Source: Galaxea fascicularis (Eukaryota; Cnidaria; Anthozoa; Scleractinia; Euphylliidae). From it: 64,000 nt of DNA. The notes below the pieces were generated by a model, which worked only from the letters and a program-made list of their open reading frames with translations, was not told where the DNA came from and searched no databases. A program made the position numbers and the translations under genes. This document shows, piece after piece, positions 1 to 11,289 of this stretch (position 1 is its first letter; every line of letters begins with the position of its first letter). Location: assembly GCA_948470475.1 (NCBI GenBank), contig OX419341.1:17972226-18036225 (forward strand), given 5' to 3'.

Positions 1-370
1 TTGTTGAGGGAAACCTTAAATTTTGTAATTTAGGCTGCGTCTGAACGCTGGCGAAGATGGTGTCAAAAGGAAGGTCTATTTTACTTCACTTTAATTAACT
101 GAAGACTGAAGATGCTTTTTGAAATGAAACAGAAACTTTACACAATATCCTTGAGACTACTGCCACTTTTCGGAAACAGCCAAACATCAAACTGTTGTTT
201 CTTTGCCATAATTTGTCCCATAGACCCGCATTCCACGAGCTAAAACAGAAAAGCAGAGTCTCGTAACTTACTGACGTTGCATTTGTTGTCAATATATGGT
301 AGAATTTCAATTTCCAGTGGACATCTGCGAGGGACATCTCCACTGTTGGGCCATTGACGCAAGCCCGGCA
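1..370 (-). pseudogene. Decayed copy of the EGF-like exon and its flank
   Basis: This stretch is a diverged direct copy of about 3140-3510. The exon-like part at about 283-365 (minus strand) keeps the C-terminal motif LPYIDNKCNV and the following splice donor. Against the intact exon it has two single-base deletions, one before the NGP motif and one before the CRCP motif, so the EGF cysteine frame is lost. It lies downstream of the stop of the PAN-EGF-Link gene, so it is a relic of a tandem partial gene duplication or part of a neighbouring paralogue cut by the window edge. No matching PAN exon is visible between it and 1908. Confidence 0.6.
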
Positions 371-659
371 TTGTTAGAATGGATATTACATCGGATTAAA
401 TAAAAAAAGACATGGCATTGCACTTAAGACGTCCCAGAAAGTGATAAGAAACTGTAGATTGAAAGTGGAAAGGCTTTATTTGGGCAGAATACCAATATTT
501 CCACCGCTATTCGGTTCATTGGAGTTCTAGGTTTTCACGTTATACTTTTTTTATGTAAACTTTAGATGTCACACACCACGATTGGGTTGCCTGTGGTTAA
601 ACTGGACACAAAGGCGTACAAATTGAAAAGCACATCACGGTTTCCATTCTCTGGAATGA

Positions 660-795
660 TTTGTTGGACTAATTTCCATTATGTTCTCGTGATCGTCTTG
701 TCCCGCCTCGACTAGCTTTGCGGATATTTGCGGGACAAGCTCCTTATACTAATTTGAATCTGTAAATAAATTGTTGTTGTTGTTGTTGTTGTTAA
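660..795 (+). repeat. 3-prime end of a non-LTR element with hairpin and TTG tail
   Basis: A perfect 10-bp stem (697-706 with 730-739) encloses a loop containing AGCTTTGC. It is followed by a short AT-rich stretch with AATAAA and then a (TTG)n tail. The same arrangement with a different stem sequence occurs at 40612-40700. A conserved hairpin before a microsatellite tail is typical of LINE or SINE 3-prime ends recognised by a reverse transcriptase. No upstream coding part is visible. Confidence 0.55.
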
Positions 796-1099
796 AATTT
801 ACAAGTTGCGCGACTTGATACAATACGTAATTTGGTTGAGCGAGCTACATATGAACAAAAAAAATACCCAGCCTTCTCGTACAATTCGTGATTCATAGGT
901 ACTCGTGATTTTAAAAATCCCGAAGGCTCGCGCAATTTTGAGAACTTTCAAAATCACTCATACCTATTAATCATGAATTGTAATCGAGGTCGTACGATTT
1001 TCTACTGGAAATATGGACAAACAGGACTCCTTTGCTTCCTGTCACAGTAAAACAATGTAAAATGCTACGTACCTAGTACTATTAAATTACCTGTTATAT

Positions 1100-1476
1100 A
1101 ATATAAAAATAATAATAATAATAATACACTTTATTTAAAGAGGGTGGCACGGAATAGTTGAGACAACTAATAAACTTGTGGCCCTCTGAAACACAGGTCA
1201 GCACCAGAGGTGGTCACAGCCAGGGTTCGTTACGTCCCTAGTGGTTCTTTAACGTCGCACAGAATTAGTTTTAGAGAGTTGTGAGACGGGACCTCCGGTT
1301 TATCGTCCTTATCCGAGAAGACTAGAAAGTCTAACCATTTGCAGATGTCATTGCAAAGGAAGCACTTTCTCTTCAGTTATTTAAAAACCCTGAGTGTTGG
1401 TCCGGCCGGGGTTTGAACCCATGATTTCCCGCACGTTAGTCCGGAACTCTACCAACTGAGCTAACCGGTCGGCGGT
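1100..1476 (-). repeat. tRNA-headed SINE, minus strand
   Basis: Read on the minus strand, a tRNA-like head with A-box (GGTTAGCTCAGTTGGTAGAG) and B-box (GGGTTCAAACCCC) lies at about 1395-1476. It is followed by the body shared with 25062-25475 and 58020-58250, and a 3-prime part reading CCCTCTTTAAATAAAG with a TATTATTATT tail at about 1100-1145. That tail resembles the end of the SINE at 55370-55645. The tRNA-like part has no usable acceptor stem, so it is a SINE and not a tRNA gene. Confidence 0.8.
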
Positions 1477-1907
1477 TATTTCTGAAACAGTATATATTTA
1501 CAATGCATTTTGCAGCCGATGCAGACTGAATCTGTGGTTACGCATCTCTGTAATTGCATAAATGTTACTTAAGCGTTCTTTTACTTACAATTAGCATGGT
1601 TTGCTTGGTTTGTCAAATAATGAGCTTGCGTCGAGATAAATTCTAAAGTACTATGACGAATAGAAAATCGCGCTATAAAAGTTTAATAAGCACTCAAACC
1701 CCACAGTAAATATTATAATGGAAAAACAATTGAAAAAAAGAGAATAGTACATGCATATTCATTTCCTATCTGGACCAGATATGTATGTCTGGGGCTGTAA
1801 ACTTGAATGTGGGTATCCATAAGGCGTACCGAATGCACAGGAAGGTCACACCTTTCGGATCTTGATCATACATGTACGAACTGGCTCAGGTGTTTACAAG
1901 TATGGTG

Positions 1908-2052
1908 CTAATCCTTATAGCACCAAGCATTCCCCTTGGTTTCATTCTTTTCGTAGACTTGATCACCTCCGATGATACCAGTAGCATTTCCACAATTTTT
2001 GTTCACTTTATGCATGGGATAAGCGATCTTGGCACCACTCAGCCAGCCCCTC
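1908..2052 (-). CDS. Exon 4: C-terminal half of Link domain and stop
   Basis: The acceptor tttctctag is followed by RGWLSGAKIAYPMHK, then a central Cys and a final NAWCYKD before TAG. Joined to exon 3 it gives the Link signature C-R-R-G-W-L. A short (CGGGCA)n run lies just upstream in the intron at about 2110-2135. Confidence 0.7.
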
Positions 2053-4698
2053 CTAGAGAAATAGAAGGAGAAACAATTTTTGAAGCAGTTTATCGTCCCA
2101 TGCCTGGAGCAAGCACGGGCACGGGCACGGGCACGGTCATTTAAAAATGAGCGCGTCATTATGATGGCGTCTTGCGATATGAATTCAGTTATATCGTGGG
2201 TTGTCTTTCGTCATAGTCGTGTTACGTCATAGTCGCATAAAGTATGCGCTTGTGCAGCACAGGGCATAAAAAGAGCTTAGCTGGTGCGTACACAATCAAG
2301 GCTAAAATTGGTAAAGTCCCTGTATAGATCTCAGACATATGGTTACTGAATTTGGAGATCTGGAACTTTTCACTCTGATCGCACTTAAAATACGCTCAAA
2401 AAGAATAAAATGCTTTTAAAAAAAGACAAAGTAGGGTACCTGCACCACTCCATTCCTGACTGCCAAGCAGCCTTAAGTTGATCCAAAGACGCCAAAGAGG
2501 CTCCAAGCAGCTGGCAAAGTCGTTCAGCCTCGAAATAGTTTAGTTTATCCTTGTGATCATTCACTTCCGCGTGGAAAGTATCATTCATGGGATCGTTTGT
2601 TTTTATAAGGGATCTATCTGAATTAAAAGTAGAAAGTTCCCTCTCTTAACGGCGACGGCACTTAGGTGATCGAACATGTGGCAAGAGAGTCCAGAAAATA
2701 TTACATGAACTTTAGGGAGACATAAAGATACTACAGTGAGGTCATTCTACACTCCACCACAGCAGGTTTCCATACACTACGATATGATCAGCTATGCTAC
2801 GCTGTGCATTTGTTACGCTGTGTTGTCCTATGCTGTGGTGCCTTGTGGTTTCTTGTCATGCTCTTTGCTGTCCCTTGCTGTGCTACACTTTGCTACATAA
2901 TCATAAAAAAGCGTCGGTTGGTTGGGGGACGAGTGGTGGGAAACACGGCTGACTTCAGCTGACTTGGAACCCTCCTGACTCCAGATAAAATGCATTTGTC
3001 TTCACACTATTCCCAACAAATATCGGGAAAACCGATTTATGCTACAACAGGCCGTTAAAAAGAATGTATTACTTTTGAAGCATAATATAAGTTCTCTTAT
3101 GCAAACTACTACTAGGCTCTGGACGATTTTTCACAGTGTGAGACCTTCAATTCTGTCAATTGGGCTGCCTCTGAAGCCCTGCGAAAATGTCAGAAAATGT
3201 GTCAGAAGGAAGGTCTCTTTTACGTTAAAGAAATTATCTGAGGATTGAGAATACTTTTTGCAATAACAGAATCTTAAAACAGCCCTGAGACCATTTAGCA
3301 ACTAGCAGTATCACCCAAACGTTAAACTGGTGTTCATTTGCTTTCTTGCCTTAACTTGTCCCACTGACCCTCACTCTACAGGCTACAACAGAAAAGCAAC
3401 GAGTCTCGTAACTTACTGACGTTGCACTTGTTGTCAATATATGGTAGAACGTTAATTTCCAGTGGACATCTGCAAAAAAACATCTCCACTGTTGGGCCAT
3501 TGTCGCAAGATCCTCCATTGAAACATGGGGACGAAAGGCACGGAAAAAATCTAGTGAGGTACTAAAAATAAAATATTATTTGAATAAACACGTAAAATTC
3601 CAAACCTGGCAAGAAAAGTGCCATTGTACAGCGCCATTGTACATTCAGTTTCTGTTAAAATTATTTCCGCGTACTGTGCACTATGCTTCTCCTACCGCCA
3701 AGTCACGAGAGGCCGCAGAGTAAATAACATATGATTCAGCTGTTTTAAGACAAAGATATTGGAAGAGTATTACTGTGAAATGGCAAACTGGGTATTTAAG
3801 TTGCGTTGGAGCCAGCCGAGGCCTCTCATGACTTGGCGCAAGTATAGCACACACACACAAAATCAAAAATCGTAAGATCTTAATTAGACCCCTCATGTTT
3901 AACGTTGGGTGTAAGATCATGTATCTTATGATGACAATTTGGGTGTCCCAATTTTGTCTACCAATATTGTCCATGCCTACACTATAATTAATGGTGGCAC
4001 GGCTCAGTAAGGTTTTATGTAGTTGGTGATTTTGTCAAATGCACATCATTTCTTAAAGTTAAATTAGACCATTGTTCTTCTTTCTATATTTTGTGTGCAA
4101 TTCGTCTTAACAACTAATTACTATATATTACCAAAATATCGTTTTATTTTGGCAGACACTTTTCACCCACCGATAACAATTTGCACATTGTGTTAGATAG
4201 ATAACCCACATAGCTGAACCAACACTGGAAGCCTTGTTTTAAAGTATCTCCTCAGTCTTTCCGAAAATTGGTCGCTCTTCGTTATTTACCAAATGTAATC
4301 AATCCAGTTAATTGACAGACTGATCACCTTACCACACTTTGCATGCCAAAATAATCAAATTCCCTTCTGCTTTGCATCTTTTGAGGATCCAGGGCTCTTT
4401 CAGAATTGCTGAGTTCACAAATGTGCAATCCACGGTCTGCTTTAAGGGCAAAGTTGAAGGAAAAGCATCTCGGAGTGTTTAGATGATGACTGCGCAGACA
4501 CGAGAACGCACAATCCAGCTCATCTCTTGCCAGGATCACCATGGTAACATTGCTTACTAGTGATACACCTTGTATGGAGTAAAACATCACTTTTCGTTCG
4601 TATTGATCATTGCTATCTTCGGCACCAGTGGATGCACACAATCGAAGAATCACGGCCATGACTAGATTTAAGAAGCAGGCATTTCCTCGACCAACCAT
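1908..4698 (-). CDS. Secreted PAN/apple, EGF-like and Link-domain protein (four exons)
   Basis: Exons on the minus strand are 4698-4333, 3561-3417, 2617-2440 and 2052-1908, with splice phases 0, 1 and 2, giving an uninterrupted frame of 277 residues ending in TAG. The protein starts with a signal peptide (MVGRGNACFLNLVMAVILR), then a PAN/apple-type domain with paired cysteines (residues about 30-122). An EGF-like module follows (PCFNGGSC...CRCP), then a Link-type domain (GASLASLDQLKAAWQSG, CRRGWLSGAKIAYP) that ends at the stop. No membrane anchor is seen, so it is probably an extracellular hyaluronan- or glycan-binding protein. The domain calls rest on cysteine and motif patterns; ligand and role are inferred from the families. 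The left-edge EGF relic suggests a local gene cluster. Confidence 0.75.
2440..2617 (-). CDS. Exon 3: N-terminal half of Link domain
   Basis: The acceptor is aattcag. The exon encodes LNYFEAERLCQLLGASLAS and then LDQLKAAWQSGMEWCR, the hallmark first half of a Link (hyaluronan-binding C-type-lectin-like) domain. The donor gtaccc splits an Arg codon (phase 2). Confidence 0.75.
3417..3561 (-). CDS. Exon 2: EGF-like module
   Basis: The acceptor is a T-rich tract ending ttttag. The phase-0 reading contains PCFNGGSC and FFCRCP, the usual EGF cysteine spacing, then LPYIDNKCNV before a GTAAGT donor in phase 1. An acceptor 11 bp further in also exists but breaks phase with exon 1, so the 3561 start is preferred. 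Confidence 0.7.
3674..3851. mobile_element. Short inverted-repeat MITE in an intron
   Basis: About 40 bp at the left (GCCAAGTCACGAGAGGCC) recurs in reverse complement at the right (GGCCTCTCATGACTTGGC), enclosing about 100 bp. No coding sequence. It lies in the PAN-EGF intron. Confidence 0.6.
4333..4698 (-). CDS. Exon 1: signal peptide and PAN/apple domain
   Basis: The first Met is followed by a hydrophobic leader and a small-residue cleavage region (LCASTGAED). The rest has the PAN pattern: DELDCAFSC, then PRCFSFNFAL, then HICELSN. The exon ends in phase 0 at CAAAGTGTG before gtaag. In this family such an exon normally precedes an EGF or lectin module, as here. Confidence 0.75.
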
Positions 4699-4699
4699 G

Positions 4700-5450
4700 C
4701 TGAAGGATTTGTTTTCTTATACAGTTGAAAATAGTAATACACAGAGCTTTAATTTTATATCATATTTAAACACTGGGGCAATTCTGTCCCTCTAGATACT
4801 AAAAGTTGATTTACTTCAATGAATAACGGAAAAAACGCCACTGAACCTTAAGGCTGCTGCGCTGCAATCTCGCAGCAAGTCTTGATATCGCTTGACCTGT
4901 GCCATGGGCCTTATTCGCGCGGCGGCAATATTGGCCATAGACAATAGATTTCGTACCCCGAGCCTTGAGTTGAAATGTTTGGGAACGAGTTTGGGAGCAC
5001 AAAAACAAGTTTTCAATCTGTCGGGACTCAACATGGCCGCCGTGTGATCTATATAAGCCTCTGGCTTCGGCATCTGATTGTGATCAATGCTAATAATGCG
5101 CTATGTTGGTTTATTTGCGATAGTAAAGCTATAGGTCTATGCTTTTGAGAACAGCTCTGTTCTCAAAAATCATGTACACAATTCAAACAAGCACTATGTC
5201 ATAATTCAAAATTTGTCCTGATTCATTGGTGTAAAAATTTGTTGTTGTAGTCGTGATAAATCAAGTTTTGTCATTCTTACTGAAGATGTCATTAAAACAG
5301 GAAATCCTCCCTTAAGAACACAATTGTAAAGATAACAAAGAGAATTTCAAGTTAATAACAGAATAACTAGAATAAATTTCTGCTGTTACTCCCAACGCCG
5401 CCCCCTCCCTCTACACTCACCACCACCACCACTATCACCTTTTGCAGTTT
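4700..5450. other. Intergenic region, no gene seen
   Basis: Small overlapping open frames occur on the minus strand but lack recognisable motifs and splice logic. It should include the promoter of the PAN-EGF-Link gene; no core promoter element is clear enough to call. Confidence 0.4.
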
Positions 5451-5454
5451 TCTA

Positions 5455-5698
5455 TCAGGGGCCCGTTTCACGAAAGTCCCGGTTACTTAACGGGCCCAAA
5501 CAACATATTTTAAACTCAAAATCTCAATACAAGTAGGGTGTGTTCTGATCTCTAATGAAGTCCATTTTGTTTAAGTAGCTGATAACTGTACTGTATAATT
5601 TTCAATACTTTTGAAACTTCCATCTGGAAAAGAAAACTGTCAACAACACTGCTTAACGGGCCCGGTAATTACAGGGAGCTTCGAAAAACGGCCCCCAG
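5455..5698. mobile_element. GGGCCCG-ended MITE
   Basis: The ends are inverted: CAGGGGCCCGTTTCACGAAA at the left and a matching tail with cttcgaaaaacggcccccag at the right. The internal blocks aacgggccc and cgggcccgg are also inverted. It is about 240 bp with no coding content. Confidence 0.6.
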
Positions 5699-8350
5699 AC
5701 GGGAAAGGGTCGCGGCAGCAATCTTCCGTTTCCGTAGTCATGGACATGAAAAAAAAAAGGCTGAGTATTTTGAATTAATTTTTGGCAAAACTCACTGTTT
5801 GAAAGAGTGAATTTTCTTTCCACCTTATTTATGTTAAAGAAAAATACCTCGAACTTTAACTGACACGCCATCTTTTGAAAGATTGTGACATTTTCTCTTC
5901 TATATGTACGTACCATTCAAAATCTTTGCCTTTATTAAAATACCAGATTAAAAATGATATGATAATCAATTAACGTAGGGAAGAAACGCCTAATCTGTGG
6001 GCCATTTTTGAAGCTTACCTCAAGATAACAGTCCCCCAAAATTTGGTTGTGTGTAGCTTTTGGGATCGCCAAATTTGAAATGAATATTTCCTCGTCGGTT
6101 TTTTTGCTTTCCTGAGACGGATACAAAGACAACAGCATGATTTGATGTTAATAATTGATTGAAATGAAGTTAAGTGGATTATACCTATGATTGTTTTGGC
6201 TGCTTCAATGGGCAAAGCTTTCATAAGAATAAAGAGCAAACTTATTTAATTAAAATACTATCGGCTTTTCTTCACAGAAATTGTAATAAATTACATTGCA
6301 ACTGTGCGTAATGCATGGTTGCAATAGCGGTAGAGGCGACACCATATTAAAAACAGTCATTGATGAAATAACTAAAATAAACCCAAATAATAACTAAGCC
6401 TGGAAAATGAATTAAAATTTTAATTACAAAAACTCACAGGTCAATACAGTAGGACGTCCAGCGATATATTTGTAGTCACTGTTAAATTATAACAACGCTG
6501 GCAGCTAGATTGATCTCAACATGACGCTGTTTCCATATTCTAGTTCATTTGATAAAGACTGCTTTCATTTCAAATTCTAGAAAAGATGTTTACTTTGGTA
6601 GTAGAGAAAAAAATTGAAATTTGAAAACTCAACCCCCGTTGTTTGCAAAACATAAGAGACGGCAAGCACATTTTATTATGGTTTGACTGCTATAATATTT
6701 ACATACTGCTAAGTGAATCCTTCGCGAGAAAACAATCACCTTCACCTTTTTTTTTATGCAGTAAGAATACATAACCTTGAAATGAACAACGTCCAATAAA
6801 AAAAACATTTATAACCACAAAATATTTCTCTTCATGTTGGCAGATTAGAAATGTTGTGTGAAGCGCTAAAAAGGCCTTCTTCGGATTTCTTCTGAGCATA
6901 GTTAATATATGGAGATGGATATGAAACTCGACAAGTTTCTTTGTTTCATGTCTTTGTTCGCTCTTTTGGACTTGACCTTGCACAAAACCCGACAAAAACA
7001 CACTTTTTTCGGTAGGACAACCAATCAAAACTTTCAACCAATTTATTAAAACTAACTTGCGAACCAAAAACTAAAGACTGAGCAAGGTCACGGTCGATTC
7101 AACATCTATTGTGACTGCATTGTTCTTGGTTTTGAAATTTCCAATAATAACCAGTCCCTAGATTAACTATGTTCTGAGGACAGCGGGTTGCATTTTGTGC
7201 TATAAGCGGATCTTTACTCCAGCAGCAAAATCGTATCAATTTTCCCATGGCATGGTTTAAAGTTTTTATTTTTCATCAGAAATATATTCGGGCTTGGCTC
7301 ACTGACTCAATCGAGGCATTACAAACATAATTACACTCACCACGAAACGTGTGGAACATTAAGACAAAGTAAATTCCTTCCAGACACTTCCTTGAAATTA
7401 ATCCTGCAGTGGCGTCACCTTTCCAGCTGTACTGACAAACGGAATATTCAACAGCCTTGAATGATTAAATATTCTAAGGCTAATTGAACGGAACTCCCCT
7501 ATGCAGTGTTTTGTGTTTGTACTTTTTTTTATATATTACAAAACACAAGTTGACATTCTTTATTTCTTCTGTGGATAATGATACAGCAAGCATTATATGT
7601 TTTACTGTCAACAATTTAGTTAAGTTTTCAGTTTCCTTTAAAAAAAAAAGGATGGGGGGCTTTAATTATTTGCCTAAAAAAACAAACATGGATTCGGAAA
7701 TAGACATGTTGGAGTCTTCACTATAGACGGTTTTCACTGTCACACCGTCATCAAAACCATTTAACAAATAAAGTCAAGAATCAAAGAGACAAAAGAAGAT
7801 GAATATTCAAACAGTCTCGCAAAGATTCAGGTCTGTGCAGTGTTTCGTGCGGGAGATATTCGAAGAAATGTTCTACTTAAATTTTAAGGCTTTTGTATGG
7901 AGACGCCATGTTTGTGTCCCTCTGAGGGGCACAAATATGGCGGCCGGAAGCTGACAAAAACATATGTCGTCGAGTTTTGCTATAAAAAGCCCATAGTCGT
8001 CCTCTGAGGGTTCATAAACATCTACATGAGTACTTATTCTCATTCAAGGACTGTTCAGTTTGCGAAATCTCAGCGGACAAGTTACTTTTTTTAACCTACG
8101 TGACATCATTCTCGGTCGCCAGTTTATTATCGTGTCACGCAAAAGCTTAGAAATTCAACCTTGCTTTATCACAAGACGAAAAAACCAATCAAACTGAAAA
8201 TTTGTGAAAAGATAAGTCTTCACCTCTTCTAATTACTAGCTAAACTCAAATCTCAAAAGGATAGATAATTCCTTATTTTTAATTTTGATGACGTCATGTG
8301 AAAACCGAGAAATGCATTGACTACCCATACACGAAAGTGTTAATCACTAA

Positions 8351-8591
8351 AGGTCGGGACACACTATGCGACAAGTCGCTCCATCTGTACTGTTTGCAAA
8401 ACAAGCTGCGACAACGCTGCTTTCGCTGTTTTTGTCTCTGCGATCAGTCGCGCGAATTCAAACTGGTTTGAATTCATGCAGCTGATCGCAGCGACAAAAT
8501 TCTGCCGCAGCGACAATGATTTTCACAAAAATTCACCACGTCACACGAGACGATTTGTTGCAGCGACTCGTCGCCTAGTGTGTCCCGACCT
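8351..8591. mobile_element. 241-bp Harbinger-type MITE with TAA target duplication (copy 1)
   Basis: Termini are AGGTCGGGACACACTA and TAGTGTGTCCCGACCT, flanked on both sides by TAA (8348-8350 and 8592-8594). The interior is rich in gcgaca motifs on both strands and is noncoding. A 3-bp TAA duplication fits the PIF/Harbinger group. Confidence 0.8.
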
Positions 8592-9033
8592 TAATTCATG
8601 AACATTTAATAATTTAGGCGCATACGTCGATTGGTTGGAATAAGGAGGAATATAAAACAGATGTTTGAGGAAAAAAGAACCAAGAAAAAAAATTAAAAAG
8701 CAGTGTTCTGTGTTACAAATAGATATATGGGCAGGCCAACCAGCTGAATCGTTTCAAACTCGTAATGCGATACCGTGTCACTGCTGCTCCATTTCCGAAA
8801 ATTCTAGCCATGTATCTGATTACTTTTGCCTCGTAACACTATCTGTATTCTTCTGGAACGTAATGAAATTGTCGCGGCAGACATTTGGAGCCATATTTTC
8901 CTAAAAACAAATTGACTGTCTTTCGCGTTCCATACTCAATTATGAAATTGTTGAGTCAAGCTTTTAGAATGCAAAATAATCCGAAACAAACCATAAGCAG
9001 TACAGATGCCTTTAAGTGACCAGCTATGGATTA

Positions 9034-9327
9034 GGCCCGTTTCAAACGTTGTGCTACTGCTGTGTCGAATTTAATTGAAGGAATAAAATTCGACAGTAGT
9101 ACGACTTGGTTTCAAACGTCGTGCTACTGCCGTGTCGAACTTAATTCATAAATGATAAATACATTTTAAAAGTCAGTAAAACCGTTTTGCTATGGTTTGA
9201 CGCATGTTAACAGCAACAGTTTCTAATTCGACTGAATTAAATTCAACGTCTGAAACCAAGTCGTGCTGCAGTCGTGCTTAAGTCGAGCGAGCTAACCACG
9301 GCAGTAGCACGACGTTTGACACTGGTC
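9034..9327. mobile_element. MITE with TTCAAACG termini (copy 1)
   Basis: The left end GCCCGTTTCAAACGTTGTGC and the right end, read in reverse (GACCAGTGTCAAACGTCGTG), are imperfect inverted repeats next to TTA/TAA. A third internal copy of the motif lies at about 9109-9135. Noncoding. Confidence 0.6.
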
Positions 9328-10326
9328 TTAAGGACATTCATTTTCATATATACAGTATTTTCCTCCACCACATATATCTAAAAGAGTGGAAAGTGGAGAA
9401 TACGTTGAGAGGTTTGAAGGAGAATATGGTATTCTACGATGCTTAGTTTTGGCGCCTTTGCAGGTGGTAAAGAAACTAGTTTGCAATTACTAAAAATATA
9501 ACGCTAATTGTGCTAATTGTGCTAATTGGTAATAAGTTCCACAAAAAACGCAGCCAATGCACACGATATCCGGCATTGGTATAATTGCTACTTGCCAATA
9601 CAAGCCTGTTGTTTTTTGTTCCATATAGAGCAACATATTGTGCTAAGAAATTGACTTCTTTTTCAAGAATGCACGCATGCAACTTGAGCAGTCAGTTAGA
9701 CGACGAAATCTCCATAAACTGAAGTAATTGTTGTTGAGATTTAGCTTTGAAATCATCAACAGACTGACTGGACCATGAAACAGTGAACTAAAAAAAAATG
9801 ATTAATCAAATTGAGTATGTGAAACCTTGAGGCTACCGCAAGAGACAACTCTAGAGAGAAAACAGTGGCTCAATACATAATCAGCTCATAAATGATTTTC
9901 CCCATATTTTAAACCCATTGACTACTCCACGTTTGTGTTGGCCGTCCATGAATTAGATTCCTGAACAGCACCGGAAAATTGGCCGAATGCATAGTACATA
10001 AACAAGCACTGTAAGCTTCTCATTTACTAGACTGAATGGTTGGCCATCAAGTTATGACAACTGGGAAAAAAGCTGCTTAAATTTTACAAAGATCGACCGA
10101 ATCGACCGCATATTCGATGTCTTTGATGTAGTCGATGTGAACAACGCAAAAGGTGGAGCTTTACGGGCCAAAATACAAGTATTGTACTAATATTTCAGCC
10201 CAAACGATCATTTAAAACAAAACTTCTTTAAAACCAAATTAAAATTACTTTAAAAACAACATTTACCGTTGTGTAGCATATTCCCTGGTCCATTTAAGTC
10301 TGCGGTTAGGGCTCTCTGGGCGGAAA

Positions 10327-10944
10327 TACACCTTATTCACAAATGGCCGCCAACCTGGGACGAGCGCGCGGCCAAACATGGAATCGAGGCGTTTTGGGAT
10401 AAAAATTTGTTTTCGTGCAAACTTTGGCTAACTTACGTTGAAATTATCGATCATCTAAAAGCGATTTCTTTAATGCGACAGTTTCCTGACTGCTAATTTC
10501 ATTGGGGATGAGTTCTAGTTCAAATATTAATTGCTGTGTTCCTCTTTGCAACCAGAGAGGAACCGTAGACGCCAACGGAAAGAGAGTTGGCTTCTTCAAT
10601 TTTCCGACAGATCCAAACCTTCGAGCTCAATGGCTGCAGAAGATTCGAAGAGACGTTGGAACGAAATTTAAACTGACGGAAATTACCAAAGTTTGCTCAC
10701 TGCATTTTCGTGAAAGCGAAATCAAAAAAGGCCTTGGAGGAAAGAAGATGGGTGTAGACATCACCGCAGTTCCTTCGAAATTTGCATGGCGCACTTCACC
10801 GCGAAAGAGACCGCCGCCGTCTGCAAGATTTTCACCGAAGAAGGGCAAGCATCGACAGGAAGAATCATTCAGGGTAAGCAGCGACATAACATCCGAAGCG
10901 GACGATACAGTTTCTCTCGAAACAGCTGAAATTGTAAATACTGA
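10327..10944 (+). repeat. Left arm of THAP inverted repeat (copy 1)
   Basis: These 618 bp match 16553-17171 in reverse complement with only scattered differences (for example a HRQEE versus HRLEE codon). The arm covers the 5-prime flank of the THAP gene and its first about 148 codons. Its direct repeat lies at 15618-16235. Confidence 0.85.
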
Positions 10945-10954
10945 ACGCCAGTAG
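10502..10954 (+). pseudogene. THAP-domain transposase fragment, plus strand (copy 1)
   Basis: The reading frame encodes a THAP zinc-binding domain: C-x-V-P-L-C near residue 12, a Trp at QWLQKI, C-S-L-H-F near residue 67 and the AVPSKF box, about residues 10-95. A basic, proline-rich stretch follows. After residue 148 the frame runs across the inverted-repeat junction into antisense sequence and stops, so the rest of the protein is missing. THAP plus coiled coil plus a DDE domain is known for cnidarian DNA transposases of the ISL2EU/IS4EU kind. This is a broken element copy, not a host gene. Confidence 0.8.
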
Positions 10955-11289
10955 CGGATGTTTTGTCCGTTTTGCCCTGGGTTTAAGTATACCAGCGTAA
11001 CCTGGAATGTCTGCAAGTTTGGAAACCCAGTGTAAAACGAAATAGATTCATCTCCAGACAGATTATCTTTGTAAAACATGCGTGACTTTAATTCTTCGTT
11101 CTTCTCGAGTTGACGCTTAATTTTTGCCTGGGCATTTCTCAATTGGGCTTCTGAATTTCCTAGTTTTCTCTTTTAAAACTGATACTTCCTCATCTAACCG
11201 CGTAGTTTCCTCTTGAGCTTGTAACAACTGGAATCGTAATGACTTGCATGAATCTTGTGACTCAGTATTTACAATTTCAGCTGTTTCGA
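10955..11289 (-). pseudogene. Middle part of THAP transposase, minus strand (copy 1, cut)
   Basis: On the minus strand the frame contains LRNAQAKIKRQLEKNEELKS (coiled coil) and then DESISFYTGFPNLQTF and NGQNIRYWRS. These motifs precede the DDE domain in THAP-linked transposases. It ends abruptly at the junction with the plus-strand THAP copy. The upstream THAP exon of this copy is missing because the tandem-duplication breakpoint lies at 11290. Confidence 0.7.

Larger units (their letters stand above)
5999..11289 (+). repeat. Tandem duplication, copy 1 (5,291-bp unit)
   Basis: The sequence from 5999 recurs at an offset of exactly 5291 bases. Every stretch compared by eye is identical, including homopolymers. 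The left boundary is at GGGCCATTTTT, and copy 2 starts directly behind the end of copy 1 at 11290. The unit holds no intact gene: it has two MITEs, scattered short frames, the left arm of the THAP inverted repeat and the first part of its right arm. Identity at this level means either a very recent duplication or an assembly artefact. Confidence 0.93.

Noticed and set aside
1390..1476. Possible tRNA gene on the minus strand
   Set aside because: A- and B-boxes are present but no acceptor stem pairs, and the same body follows at two other places. It is a SINE head. The same applies to 25385-25460, 51010-51080 and 55375-55440.
6699..7067. 122-codon minus-strand frame (also at 11990-12358)
   Set aside because: No recognised domain; AT-rich composition typical of chance frames. 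Occurs twice only because of the tandem copy.
8665..8904. 79-codon open frame within the duplicated unit
   Set aside because: No motif, no splice logic and low-complexity start. Its repetition at 13956-14195 only reflects the tandem duplication.
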